DNA of 48,090 nt from DATKCA01 sp035544675 (GTDB lineage: Bacteria; Acidobacteriota; Thermoanaerobaculia; Gp7-AA8), in the NCBI GenBank assembly GCA_035544675.1, contig DATKCA010000069.1:1-48090 (forward strand), written 5' to 3'. Made by a program: the position numbers and the translations under genes. The notes under the pieces were generated by a model. That model saw only the letters and a list, made by a program, of their open reading frames with translations. It was not told where the DNA came from and searched no databases. Within the stretch, counting starts at the first letter, position 1; each line of letters starts with the position of its first letter. This document shows positions 8,466 through 18,857 of this stretch, piece after piece.

Positions 8466-9426
8466 CCACGCGGTGCAGCGGCGGCTGGCCGGACAGGAAC
8501 CGGCGCACGTCCGTCGCCGCCGTGCTGGCCATGGCGTTGCGCGCCTCCTCGGTGGCCGACCCGATGTGCGGGACGATGACGACGTTGGGCATCGCCAGCA
8601 GCCGCGGGTTCACGCGAGGCTCATCCTCGTAGACGTCGAGTGCGGCGCCGCGGAGATGGCCGGCGTCGAGGGCGTCGCAGAGAGCTTCCTCGTCGACCAG
8701 CGCGCCGCGCGAGGTGTTGACGAGAAGGCTGCCGCGTTTCATACGACCGAGTGCGGCTCGGTCGATGATGTGGCGGGTCTCGGCCGTCAGCGGCGTGTGA
8801 AGCGAGACGATGTCGCTCGCGCCGAGGAGGTCGGGGAGGGGGATGCCCCTCGATCGGGAGTGGTGGACGACGTTCATCCCGAAGCCGGCCGCGCGCCGCG
8901 CCACGGCAGCGCCGATGCGTCCCATCCCGACGATCCCCAGCCTCTTTCCCTGCAGGGCGATCCCGAGCAGCTTCAGCGGGTCCCACTCGCATCGCCCGCT
9001 CCCCCGCACCTCCGCATCGCCTTCGACGATGCGGCGGGAGACGGCGAGGATGAGCGCCAGCGTCAGGTCGGCCGTCGCCTCCGTCAGGACCCCGGGAGTA
9101 TTCGTGACGACGACGCCGAGCTCGCGCGCCGCGTCGAGGTCGATGTTGTTGTAGCCGACCGCGAAGTTCGCGACGATGCGCAGGTTCGGGTTCGCCGCGA
9201 GAACCCTTCGCGTGAGGGGGTCGCTGAGCAGCGTGACCGCTCCGTCCGCCTCGCTGAGGATGGTGATCATCTCGTCCTCGCTGCGGGCCTGCTCGGTGGG
9301 ATGCTCGACGACGTCGAACTGGCCCGCCAGGATCTCGCGGGCCAGAGGGGGGAAAGCGGCGGTGAGAACGACGGTGTGTTTCAAAGGATGAAGGATGAAG
9401 GATGAAGGATGAAAACCGCTAATCAT
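8461..9426 (-). CDS. D-2-hydroxyacid dehydrogenase (glyoxylate/hydroxypyruvate reductase type)
   Basis: A 321-aa NAD(P)-dependent D-isomer-specific dehydrogenase. The nucleotide fold motif GMGRIG is at 167-172 and the catalytic set Arg240 (NTSRG), Glu269 and His287 (PHIG) has the family spacing. The sequence VGYNNIDLDAARELGVVVTN near residues 91-110 is typical of GyaR-type enzymes. The ATG at 9426 overlaps the stop of the upstream 56-aa gene, which supports it; residues 5-14 are then encoded by a GGATGAA heptamer array. A TTG at 9384 would give a family-typical N-terminus (KHTVVLTAAF) and is a real alternative. Probably acts in glycerate/glyoxylate metabolism. Confidence 0.88.
   Translation of the reverse strand: MISGFHPSSFILHPLKHTVVLTAAFPPLAREILAGQFDVVEHPTEQARSEDEMITILSEADGAVTLLSDPLTRRVLAANPNLRIVANFAVGYNNIDLDAARELGVVVTNTPGVLTEATADLTLALILAVSRRIVEGDAEVRGSGRCEWDPLKLLGIALQGKRLGIVGMGRIGAAVARRAAGFGMNVVHHSRSRGIPLPDLLGASDIVSLHTPLTAETRHIIDRAALGRMKRGSLLVNTSRGALVDEEALCDALDAGHLRGAALDVYEDEPRVNPRLLAMPNVVIVPHIGSATEEARNAMASTAATDVRRFLSGQPPLHRVV
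9386..9413 (+). repeat. GGATGAA heptamer array (4 units)
   Basis: Four exact tandem copies of GGATGAA. They lie inside the 5' end of the minus-strand dehydrogenase frame, where they would encode residues 5-14 if the ATG at 9426 is used. A degenerate inverted stretch (ATCCTTCAACCCTCA, 9598-9612) lies on the far side of the 56-aa gene. Confidence 0.85.
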
Positions 9427-9589
9427 CGCGGTTTCGTGAGATCAGCCATCCGATCACGAACAGCGCACCGCCCACGCCGAGGAGGAGCACCTCCGTACGG
9501 AGGTCATTCCCGACGGTGCCGAACAGCAGAGCGGCCGGAAGAATCACCATTCCGAGAAGCTGCAGAAAACGTCCGACTCGGACAATCAT
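9419..9589 (-). CDS. 56-aa two-helix membrane protein
   Basis: A 56-residue protein starting MIVRVGRFLQLLGMVILPA and ending IGWLISRNRDD, with two predicted membrane helices (about residues 9-24 and 33-50) joined by a short polar turn. I do not recognise a named family. It is supported by its position: 20 nt downstream of the HEAT/cyclophilin gene and overlapping the start of the dehydrogenase by 8 nt, all on the same strand. Its function is unknown. Confidence 0.65.
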   Translation of the reverse strand: MIVRVGRFLQLLGMVILPAALLFGTVGNDLRTEVLLLGVGGALFVIGWLISRNRDD

Positions 9590-9609
9590 TCTTCCTGATC
9601 CTTCAACCC

Positions 9610-11637
9610 TCAATGGACCGTGATCGTCTCCACGCGATCGCCGCGCTCGGTCTGATCGACGACGCCGCTCATCCCTGACGTCACCCTCCCGAAGATCGTG
9701 TAGCCGCCATTCAGGTGCGGCTGCGGCGAATGCGTGACGAAGAACTGGGAGCCGCCGGTATCGGGTCCGGAGAGCGCCATTCCGACGGCACCGCGCGTGT
9801 ATTTCTGCAGGTTGATCTCGTCGCGAATGGCGTAACCCGGCCCGCCGCTCTGATCGTTGCGCGGATCGCCGCCCTGGATGACGAAGTTCGGCACGACGCG
9901 CATGAAGGTGGTGTTGTCGAAATACTTCGCTGCGGCGAGCTGCGCGAAGTTCCACGCCGTCCGCGGCGCGTCCTGCGGCAGAAGGATCAGTTCGATGACC
10001 CCGCGCGTGAGGTGGATGGTGGCCTTGTGCGGCTGCCGGGCCCACGTTGCAATCGCAACGTAGTCCGCCGTCACCGGCAGCGGGGTGTACTGCGGCCTGT
10101 TGCGATCGAGCTTCTCCACCAGGAGATCGGAAGCCACGCGGCGCACCACGGGGTCCTGGTCCGAGAGCAGCGAGCGGAGGAACGACTCCCGGGCTGGATG
10201 GTCGATCGCTGCCAGTCCGCGGATGGCAGCGAGACGCGCGTCGTTCTCGCGATCGCTTGCGGCGCGGCGCTCGGCGGCGGTGAGTGTCGCCACCCGCGCT
10301 TCCTCCGTGATCGCTTTCGACAGCGCGTAGCGCTCGATGGCGCTGCCGCGGATGATCGGGTCTTCGGCAGCGAGCGCGGGCTGAATCAAGTCCATGGCTG
10401 CATCGACCGCGTCGTCCGGGATGCTGCCGATCGCGTTCGCCCGCACCATCGGATCGAGGTCGGCGGCGAAGCGGCGGCGCAGCGCCGGCCCGTTCCTGGT
10501 GAGGTGGGTGAGCTGCTCGATCACACGCACCTTGGCCCAGGGCGTGAGGTCCGCCGCCAGGAGCGCCGGCTCGGCGTCGCCGAACTGCCGGGTTATGGCG
10601 GCCATGGCCAGCTCGCGCTCCCACCGCGAGCCGTTCCCGGCGATGTCCAGGAGGCGCTGTCTGGCCGTGTTGTTCATCGCGGCATAGAAGCCGAGCAGCT
10701 CGATGGTGTTGGCCCGCGTGCCGGCGTCCGCATCTTCCGTCATGGCCAGGATCCGGGGAACCGTATCGGTGGACAACACGCTGCGGTCCTTCGCGGCCAC
10801 GCGCGAGAGGGCCACCGCCGCATTCGTGCGCACCCACGGATGCATGTCGCCCAGCGCGCGCACGAGGGCGCTCGCGGACTCCGGCGCGGCAATGCGTCCG
10901 AGCGCCGCGACGACGTAGGCCCGGATCTGAGGATCGTTGTCGGCAAGGAAGAGCTCGAGCCGGTCGCGTGCAGGAGCGTACGCGCGACGTGCCAGCGCGT
11001 ACGCCGCCTCCATGCGGATCGACGGCGCATTGGTGTCGAGGAGCGAGGCCGCGACCGCGCTCGCCTCGTCCGTGTCGAAGCGGAACAGGAAGCGGATGGC
11101 GCGACCGCGCACGCCGTCCGGTCCCGAAGCCGTCAGAGCGATGTAACGCGCCAGCGGCACCTCCGCCGCCAGCTTCGACAGCGCTTCCGCCGCTTCAGCG
11201 GCCACGCTGGAGTTCGCGTCGGCTGCCAGCGTGAAGAGGGCATCGATCGCGGACTTGTCACCGATCTCGCCGAGCGCGAACGCCACCGCCGTGCGAACGG
11301 CCGGCTCCTCGTCGCCGAGCATGGCGATCAATTCCGTGACACCGGCCTGGCGTTCCCCCGTGTCGCGCTCCCCGTTTCCATTCTCGTCGGCGAATGTGTG
11401 CGCTCCGATGCGGCCGAGAGCTGTGGCCATCCGGATGCGATGCAGCGGATTCGCATGCGCCGTCCACTCGGCCGCCACCGCCGCGTCGAACTCCCGGCGA
11501 TCTTCCAGGCCGAGGATCCGGGCCTCCTCCTCAACCGTCAGACCGTGCGTCTCTTCGTCCGCCGAGGCGTCGGAGCCCGAGCGCATCGTCGTGCACGAGA
11601 CAGCCGCCAGAGCGAGCAGAACGAGGAACTTACGCAT
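9610..11637 (-). CDS. HEAT-repeat lipoprotein with C-terminal cyclophilin domain
   Basis: A 675-aa protein. It starts with a lipoprotein signal (LLALAAVSC, Cys15 as the acylation site). Residues from about 60 to 500 are a run of HEAT/armadillo-like helical repeats with recurrent patterns such as AVRTAVAFALGEIGD and PWVRTNAAVALSRVAA. The last 160 residues are a cyclophilin-type peptidyl-prolyl isomerase, with FMRVVPNFVIQGGDP, GAVGMALSGPDTGGSQFFVT and HLNGGYTIFGRV. It is probably attached to a membrane facing the periplasm, where the solenoid would bind partners and the isomerase would act on them. The combination is known in some Acidobacteria-like genomes but its clients are not. First gene of the minus-strand group. 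Confidence 0.88.
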   Translation of the reverse strand: MRKFLVLLALAAVSCTTMRSGSDASADEETHGLTVEEEARILGLEDRREFDAAVAAEWTAHANPLHRIRMATALGRIGAHTFADENGNGERDTGERQAGVTELIAMLGDEEPAVRTAVAFALGEIGDKSAIDALFTLAADANSSVAAEAAEALSKLAAEVPLARYIALTASGPDGVRGRAIRFLFRFDTDEASAVAASLLDTNAPSIRMEAAYALARRAYAPARDRLELFLADNDPQIRAYVVAALGRIAAPESASALVRALGDMHPWVRTNAAVALSRVAAKDRSVLSTDTVPRILAMTEDADAGTRANTIELLGFYAAMNNTARQRLLDIAGNGSRWERELAMAAITRQFGDAEPALLAADLTPWAKVRVIEQLTHLTRNGPALRRRFAADLDPMVRANAIGSIPDDAVDAAMDLIQPALAAEDPIIRGSAIERYALSKAITEEARVATLTAAERRAASDRENDARLAAIRGLAAIDHPARESFLRSLLSDQDPVVRRVASDLLVEKLDRNRPQYTPLPVTADYVAIATWARQPHKATIHLTRGVIELILLPQDAPRTAWNFAQLAAAKYFDNTTFMRVVPNFVIQGGDPRNDQSGGPGYAIRDEINLQKYTRGAVGMALSGPDTGGSQFFVTHSPQPHLNGGYTIFGRVTSGMSGVVDQTERGDRVETITVH

Positions 11638-11658
11638 AGCGGCGGATCATAGCGTGAC

Positions 11659-11682
11659 GCCGCCAGGAATGGCGGCGCTCCA
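11659..11682 (-). repeat. TGGAGCG palindromic repeat, intergenic copy
   Basis: On the minus strand this 24-nt copy reads TGGAGC then GCCGCC, a 6-nt centre and GGCGGC. It lies in the 122-nt divergent gap between the HEAT/cyclophilin gene and ccmA. The architecture (TGGAGC head plus palindrome) matches the copies at 8403, 16375, 33917 and 47911. Confidence 0.7.
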
Positions 11683-11759
11683 CGGCGTGACAATGATCAC
11701 CCCTGCCTGTGCGTACCGGTGCTGTCTCGGATACTCTCCCCGCTGAAACTTCACGTTGC

Positions 11760-12407
11760 ATGAGGGAGAACCTGATCGAGGCGGAGAATCTCGCCCGGCG
11801 GTATGGCCGCCGCTGGGCTCTGGCGGACGTGTCCTTCGCGATCCCTGCCGGCTCGGTCGTGATGGTGGCCGGACGAAACGGATCGGGCAAGTCCACCCTC
11901 TTCCGCGTGCTCGCCACGGCGATCCGGCCCGACCTCGGCCGCGCCTCGATCGCTGGCTTCGACATCGTTCGTCATCGCGAGGACGTCCGCAGGACCACCG
12001 CTCTGCTCAGCCACTACTCGTACCTGTACGAAGCACTCACCGCCCGCGAGAATCTTCAGGTCACCGCCGATCACCTCGGCATCAGGCGCGACGGGATCAT
12101 GGACCTGCTCGAGCGGGTGACTCTCGGCTCCCGTGCCGACGACCCCGTTGCGACGTTTTCGGCGGGGATGCGCAAGCGGCTCTCGTTTGCGCGCGTCCTG
12201 ATGCAGGAGCCGCGGATCGTCCTGCTCGATGAGCCGTACGGGCAGCTCGATCCGGCGGGGTTTGCGCTGGTCGATGACGTGGTGCAGGAGCTCAAGTCGC
12301 GCGGGGTCACCGTCCTCATGGCCACGCATCAGGTCGAGCGGGTCGCCAAGTTTGCCGACCAGACGATCATGCTCGATGCCGGGCGGGTGGTGTCGCCAGC
12401 ATGTTGA
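11760..12407 (+). CDS. ccmA: Heme exporter ATP-binding subunit CcmA
   Basis: A 215-aa ABC ATPase. Walker A GRNGSGKST is at residues 38-46, the signature FSAGM at 133-137 and Walker B LLDEP at 155-159. With CcmB it forms the ABC module that drives release of holo-CcmE in System I cytochrome c maturation. A GTG at 11709 opens the same frame, but the ATG at 11760 gives the family N-terminus. There is no good ribosome binding site. It is the first gene of a ccmABCDEFGHI operon, and its last 7 nt overlap ccmB. Confidence 0.9.
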   Translation: MRENLIEAENLARRYGRRWALADVSFAIPAGSVVMVAGRNGSGKSTLFRVLATAIRPDLGRASIAGFDIVRHREDVRRTTALLSHYSYLYEALTARENLQVTADHLGIRRDGIMDLLERVTLGSRADDPVATFSAGMRKRLSFARVLMQEPRIVLLDEPYGQLDPAGFALVDDVVQELKSRGVTVLMATHQVERVAKFADQTIMLDAGRVVSPAC

Positions 12408-13060
12408 TCGCCGCGCTGCGAAAGGAACTGCTGCTGCAGTGGCGGAGCCGGGCTCAGCTTCTGGCGGTTTTCGTCTTCGGCGCCGCGGCGCTCCTTCTGT
12501 TCAGCTTCGCCATCGGCCCGAATACGGAAGCGCTGCGGCAGTTCTCCGCCGGATTCTTATGGCTGGGTCTGCTTCTCTCGTCCACGCTGACGCTCTCGGA
12601 GAGCTTCCACGCGGAGATGGAGAATCGCGCTCTGGAGGGCCTGCTTCTGCTCCCGGCCAGCCCGCGGGCGATGTACTACGGGAAGGCGATCGCCAACTGG
12701 CTGCAGCTGGCGATCCTCGGGGCGTTCCTCATCCCCGTGATGGTGGTCCTGTACGATGCCGGCACGACGCGGATCTTCTCGCTGCTGGGGGTCATCGCTC
12801 TGGGCACGGCCGGGTTATCAGCCCCCGGGACTCTGTATGCGGCCATGACGGCGCAGCTCCGGGCGAAACAGACTCTGCTGCCTCTGCTGTTGTTCCCGTT
12901 GATCGTCCCGGCCCTGCTGGCTTCGGTGAAGGCGACGTCGCTCGCGATTCTCGGGGATCCGATGGAGCAGTGGAAGGCGTGGATCGTTCTGCTGCTGGTG
13001 TTCGACGCAATTTATTGGTCGCTCTGTGGATTGCTGTACGCTCGCGTGGTCGAGGAGTAG
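12401..13060 (+). CDS. ccmB: Heme exporter membrane subunit CcmB
   Basis: A 219-aa integral membrane protein with about six helices. The starting region LIAALRKELLLQWRSR and the segment FHAEMENRALEGLLLLPASP are typical of CcmB. It is the membrane partner of CcmA. The ATG lies inside the end of ccmA, so translation is probably coupled. Next gene after 6 nt is ccmC. Confidence 0.9.
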   Translation: MLIAALRKELLLQWRSRAQLLAVFVFGAAALLLFSFAIGPNTEALRQFSAGFLWLGLLLSSTLTLSESFHAEMENRALEGLLLLPASPRAMYYGKAIANWLQLAILGAFLIPVMVVLYDAGTTRIFSLLGVIALGTAGLSAPGTLYAAMTAQLRAKQTLLPLLLFPLIVPALLASVKATSLAILGDPMEQWKAWIVLLLVFDAIYWSLCGLLYARVVEE

Positions 13061-13066
13061 TCATCG

Positions 13067-13774
13067 ATGCCGGAAACCGTCAGATCGCTCTCGCGCACCC
13101 CTTTCGTCCTCATCGGGATCGGTGTGGCCCTCTTTCTCTTCGGCTCGTACTGGGGTCTGTTCATCTCGCCGCCGGAGCGGTTCATGGGCGAGGTGCAGCG
13201 GATCATGTACGTGCACGTACCGACGGCCTGGAACTGGATGCTGGCCGTTCTTTTCGCCTTCTTCTGCGCCATCGCGTTCCTGTTCAGGGGAGATCTGAAG
13301 TGGGACGCGCGGATGGATGCCGGGCTGGAGGTCGGGTCGCTCCTGGCGTTTCTACTCTGCGTGCAGGGATCGATCTGGGCGAAGCCGACGTGGGGGGTGT
13401 GGTGGGACTGGGATCCGCGGCTGACCTCGGTTGCAGTTCTCCTCTTCGCCTTCCTGGGGATCATCGCCCTGCGCCGTTTCGTGGATGACCCGACGAAGCG
13501 GGCCATCTGGTCCTCCGTGGCGACGGTCATCGCGTCGGTGGACCTGCCGATCGTCTATTTCTCGGTGAAGTGGTGGAACTCCCTTCACCAGCAGCAGTCG
13601 ACCCCGGAGACCGTCTCGTCGGTGTTCTACATCCCGCTGCGGGTGAATGCGTTCGCAATCTTCTTTCTCATGATCGGGTTCATCATGCTGCGCTCGCGGA
13701 TCGCCGCGCTGCGCCTTACGAACGAAGTGGCACCGCCGCCGCTGATGGCGGAGCAGGCAGGAGAGATGGCATGA
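13067..13774 (+). CDS. ccmC: Heme delivery protein CcmC
   Basis: A 235-aa six-helix membrane protein. The tryptophan-rich heme-handling motif WGVWWDWDPRLT is present, flanked by the conserved periplasmic histidines (YVHVPTAWNW upstream and WWNSLHQQQ downstream). CcmC presents heme to CcmE for covalent attachment. It overlaps ccmD by four bases (ATGA). Confidence 0.94.
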   Translation: MPETVRSLSRTPFVLIGIGVALFLFGSYWGLFISPPERFMGEVQRIMYVHVPTAWNWMLAVLFAFFCAIAFLFRGDLKWDARMDAGLEVGSLLAFLLCVQGSIWAKPTWGVWWDWDPRLTSVAVLLFAFLGIIALRRFVDDPTKRAIWSSVATVIASVDLPIVYFSVKWWNSLHQQQSTPETVSSVFYIPLRVNAFAIFFLMIGFIMLRSRIAALRLTNEVAPPPLMAEQAGEMA

Positions 13775-13917
13775 CCGGCGTGGTCACTGGTGGCTGGGAG
13801 TTCGTCTGGGCAGCGTACGGGATCACCGCGGTGGCCCTGTTCGTTTATGGAGTGACACTTGTCACAAGGCTTCGTGAGGAGGTATCCCGGGGCCTCAGGG
13901 AGAGACAAAGACAATGA
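13771..13917 (+). CDS. ccmD: Small membrane protein CcmD
   Basis: A 48-aa protein with one helix (about residues 9-30) followed by a basic tail (RLREEVSRGLRERQRQ). The pattern EFVWAAYGITAVALFVYG is typical of CcmD, which stabilises the CcmC-CcmE complex. Its start overlaps the ccmC stop and its stop overlaps the ccmE start, both as ATGA. Confidence 0.85.
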   Translation: MTGVVTGGWEFVWAAYGITAVALFVYGVTLVTRLREEVSRGLRERQRQ

Positions 13918-14414
13918 GCACCGTGAAGAATGACCCCACAGCGACTCAGTCCACGCGGCGCCGCACCCGTCTATTCATGGCCGGCGCATTCCTCATTGCG
14001 GCGATCGGCTTCGCGGTGATCGCCGCCAGCGGGATCAACGAGAATCTCGTTTACTACTGGACGCCGAGCGATCTGCGGACCGCGGGCGACAAGGCCTACG
14101 GCGCGACGATCCGACTCGGTGGGATGGTCGCTGCGGGATCGATCCGGAACCGGGCCGGGACTTCCGGTCTGGAGTTCGACGTCAAAGACGGCAGCGCCGT
14201 GGTGCACGTCAAGTCGGCGGGCGTTCCTCCGCAGATGTTCCGCGAGAACATCGGCGTCGTGGTCGAAGGGACGATGACGCGGGCGGGGCATTTTCAGAGC
14301 GATCGCCTGATGGTGTCGCACAGCAATGAATACCAGGCGCCTGCCGCCGGCCACCCCGTCGACAAGAAGGAGCTGAAGAAGCTCATGGAGTCGACGCAGG
14401 GCCTCGAGAACTAG
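13914..14414 (+). CDS. ccmE: Periplasmic heme chaperone CcmE
   Basis: A 166-aa protein with an N-terminal anchor (residues 20-40) and a beta-barrel domain. The heme-binding motif is HSNEY, with His136 and Tyr140. This is the classical His-type CcmE rather than the Cys variant seen in some sulfate reducers and archaea. It receives heme from CcmC and passes it to CcmF/CcmH. The C-terminal tail is charged (DKKELKKLMESTQ). Confidence 0.92.
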   Translation: MSTVKNDPTATQSTRRRTRLFMAGAFLIAAIGFAVIAASGINENLVYYWTPSDLRTAGDKAYGATIRLGGMVAAGSIRNRAGTSGLEFDVKDGSAVVHVKSAGVPPQMFRENIGVVVEGTMTRAGHFQSDRLMVSHSNEYQAPAAGHPVDKKELKKLMESTQGLEN

Positions 14415-14422
14415 GAAGAACA

Positions 14423-16431
<2,009 letters not shown>

Positions 16432-16435
<4 letters not shown>

Positions 16436-16953
16436 ACCGGTCAGTCCTCATCGTCGGCGTTGCCATCGCCGTCGCCGTCGTCGGAATCCTTTTCGTCGGT
16501 CTGGGCAAGGATCCTCAGGCCATCGAGTCGCCGCTCGTCGGCCGTATCGCCCCCTCGTTCACCCTGCGCGAAGTGGGCACCGGCAACACGGTCAATCTCG
16601 AAACCTACCGTGGCAAGCCGGTCGTCCTCAATTTCTGGGCGACGTGGTGCGGCCCATGCTGGGAGGAGCATCCCATCCTCGTCGCGAACGCGCGGAGACT
16701 GCAGCCTGACGTGCAGTTCCTCGGCGTCGTGTTTCAGGACACCGAGGACAAGATTCAGCGGTTTCTGCGGGACCGCGGGAGCGCGTACCCGACTGTGATC
16801 GACGATGCCGGAAAGACCGCCATCGCGTACGGCGTGGGGGGCGTCCCCGAGACGTTCTTCCTCGACGCCACCGGGAAGATCGGCGCGAAGCACAGCGGTC
16901 CGATCTCCTCGGACGTGCTGCAGGCCAACATCCAGAAAGTGATCGGACCATGA
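16432..16953 (+). CDS. ccmG: Thioredoxin-like thiol reductase CcmG/DsbE
   Basis: A 173-aa protein with an N-terminal membrane anchor (VLIVGVAIAVAVVGILFVG) and a periplasmic thioredoxin fold. The active site WCGPC has Cys73 and Cys76, and the cis-proline region is GVPETFF. It keeps the CxxCH cysteines of apocytochromes reduced for heme attachment. The start is a TTG that overlaps the ccmF stop (TTGA), directly after the repeat-derived ccmF tail, with GGAAG as a close ribosome binding site. Confidence 0.9.
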
Positions 16954-17477
16954 AGCGCGTTTTCGTGATTGCGCTGTGTGTGGCGGCAGGCATCAGCCTG
17001 CCGGTTTTGTCGCAGGGGACGGCGCCCGATGCAGCACAGTTCGTCGGACAGCCGAAGGGCACTCCCCTGACCGGTGAGGCTCTGGATCAGCGCTCGAACG
17101 AGGTGTCGGCGCTGCTGCGCTGTCCCGTCTGTCAGGGCCTGGCGGTCGCGGACTCGCCGGCCGAGATGGCCGTCAACATGAAGGGCCAGGTGCGCGAGCT
17201 TCTGGCCCGCGGATACACCGAAGAGCAGATCCTGCAGTACTTCGAGCTGTCATACGGACAATTCGTTCTACTCAAGCCGAAGTTCGAAGGCGTCAACGTC
17301 CTGGTCTGGCTCCTGCCGCTGGCTGTGCTCCTGGGTGGCGTTGTCGTGGTGATGATGAAGATCAAGAAACTCTCCGCCGCGCGTACGCCGGCTGCGGAGC
17401 CGAAGCCTGATGCGGCCGTCGCGGAAGACCCATACGTTGCGCAGGTGCGTGAGCTGGTTGGTGGAGGTAAGCGATGA
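16950..17477 (+). CDS. ccmH: Cytochrome c maturation protein CcmH
   Basis: A 175-aa protein with a signal peptide, the active motif LRCPVCQG (Cys58, Cys61) and a C-terminal helix (VLVWLLPLAVLLGGVVVVMM). It is the N-terminal domain type of CcmH/CycL and acts with CcmG and CcmF on apocytochrome cysteines. It overlaps both neighbours by ATGA. Confidence 0.93.
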   Translation: MKRVFVIALCVAAGISLPVLSQGTAPDAAQFVGQPKGTPLTGEALDQRSNEVSALLRCPVCQGLAVADSPAEMAVNMKGQVRELLARGYTEEQILQYFELSYGQFVLLKPKFEGVNVLVWLLPLAVLLGGVVVVMMKIKKLSAARTPAAEPKPDAAVAEDPYVAQVRELVGGGKR

Positions 17478-18847
17478 ATGGTTCGACGGACTGGGTCAGC
17501 GCGCTGGCGATTCTCGCCTCGGGACTGATCCTCGGATTGATGTTCATTTACTTCGTGAACCGGCGCCGCGCGGCGGCCGCCGTTTCGAGCGACCTCGACC
17601 TCGAGCTCCGCGACATGGAGGCCAGGCGCGATGCTCTCGTCCTGCAGATCCGCGAGCTGGACGACGCTGGATCGAAGCTCGGTCCGGCCGAGGTGGCGGA
17701 GGAGCGGACGCGGCTCGAGCTGGAGACCGCGCAGGTGCTGCGCGCGATCGACAGTCACAAGAAGACGTTCCAGAAAGCGAAGAAGACCGGAACTCCCGCG
17801 GCGGCGCAGCCCGCCGCAGTCGTCGTGGCGCCGAAAGGCAGCGCCATGGCCGGCTTCGCCTGGGGCGCGGGCTCCGTTCTCGCGCTCGGATTTCTCATCT
17901 ATCTCGTCATGCAGATTGCGACGCCGCGTGAAGAGGACGGCTCCCTCACCGGCGGTGGCGCCATGGGAAGCCAGCAGGCGGCGGCGCCGCAGCAGCCCGA
18001 CCCCAGCGTCCAGCGGCTCGAGGCGGCCATCGCGTCGAAGCCGGACGATCTCGAGTCGCGCGTCGAGCTGGCCCGGCTCTATCTCGAGCGCGACAACCTC
18101 ATGGGCGTGTTCGATCAGACCCAGTACGTCCTCACGAAGACGCCGAACGATCCACGGGCGCTGACCTACCAGGGTCTGGTCCGCCTGGCCATGGGGCAGG
18201 GTTCCGAGGCGGTGGGGATGCTGGAGAAGGCGACGAAGATCGACCCGAAGTTCATCGACGGCTGGGTTGCGCTGGCCTGGGTGAAGACTCAGGAAGGCAA
18301 CGTGGCAGAGGCCGAGAAGGCGATGCAGGCGGCCATCCGCGAGCACCCGCAGGAGAGGCAGCGGCTCGAGGAAGTACTGGCGGCGATGAAGAAGCACGGC
18401 ACCGTGGATATGCAACAGGCGGCGACCACCCCGGTCGGTGGCGGCAGCGGCGGCGGTCTTCCCGCCGGGCATCCGCCCATCACGCCTGAATCGCCTCGCG
18501 TCGGTCCGGTCACAGCGGTAGCGGCCGGGTCTACGGATCCGAACGCGGTGCGTATCACGCTGGACGGAGCGGCGAAGGGTCCCGGTGTGGTCTTCCTCAT
18601 CGCGCGCCCCGTAGGCGTCGTGGCCGGTCCGCCCGTGGCCGTGAAGCGGGTGATCGTCACGTCGTTCCCGGTCACAGTCGATCTGACGCAGGGCGATTCG
18701 ATGATGGGCCAACCGCTTCCGGCGAAGATGAGGCTGGAGGCTCGGCTCGACTCCGACGGCGACGCCATGACCAAATCCCCGAGCGACCCCACGGCCGTCG
18801 TCGATGCGGTGAGCGCGGGGTCGGCGATCAGGCTGACGCTGAAGTAA
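17474..18847 (+). CDS. ccmI: CcmI/CycH-like TPR protein
   Basis: A 457-aa protein with two membrane helices (about residues 8-28 and 125-147). Between them is a charged coiled-coil-like stretch, then TPR units (for example WVALAWVKTQEGNVAEAEKAM). The last 110 residues match the CycH C-terminal domain: VVFLIARP, GPPVAVKRV, FPVTVDLTQGDSMMG. CcmI-type proteins bind apocytochrome c and hand it to the CcmF/CcmH complex. It is the last ccm gene and ends 10 nt from a convergent peptidase gene, with no obvious terminator. Confidence 0.87.
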   Translation: MNGSTDWVSALAILASGLILGLMFIYFVNRRRAAAAVSSDLDLELRDMEARRDALVLQIRELDDAGSKLGPAEVAEERTRLELETAQVLRAIDSHKKTFQKAKKTGTPAAAQPAAVVVAPKGSAMAGFAWGAGSVLALGFLIYLVMQIATPREEDGSLTGGGAMGSQQAAAPQQPDPSVQRLEAAIASKPDDLESRVELARLYLERDNLMGVFDQTQYVLTKTPNDPRALTYQGLVRLAMGQGSEAVGMLEKATKIDPKFIDGWVALAWVKTQEGNVAEAEKAMQAAIREHPQERQRLEEVLAAMKKHGTVDMQQAATTPVGGGSGGGLPAGHPPITPESPRVGPVTAVAAGSTDPNAVRITLDGAAKGPGVVFLIARPVGVVAGPPVAVKRVIVTSFPVTVDLTQGDSMMGQPLPAKMRLEARLDSDGDAMTKSPSDPTAVVDAVSAGSAIRLTLK

Positions 18848-18857
18848 GCGCTGCCGG

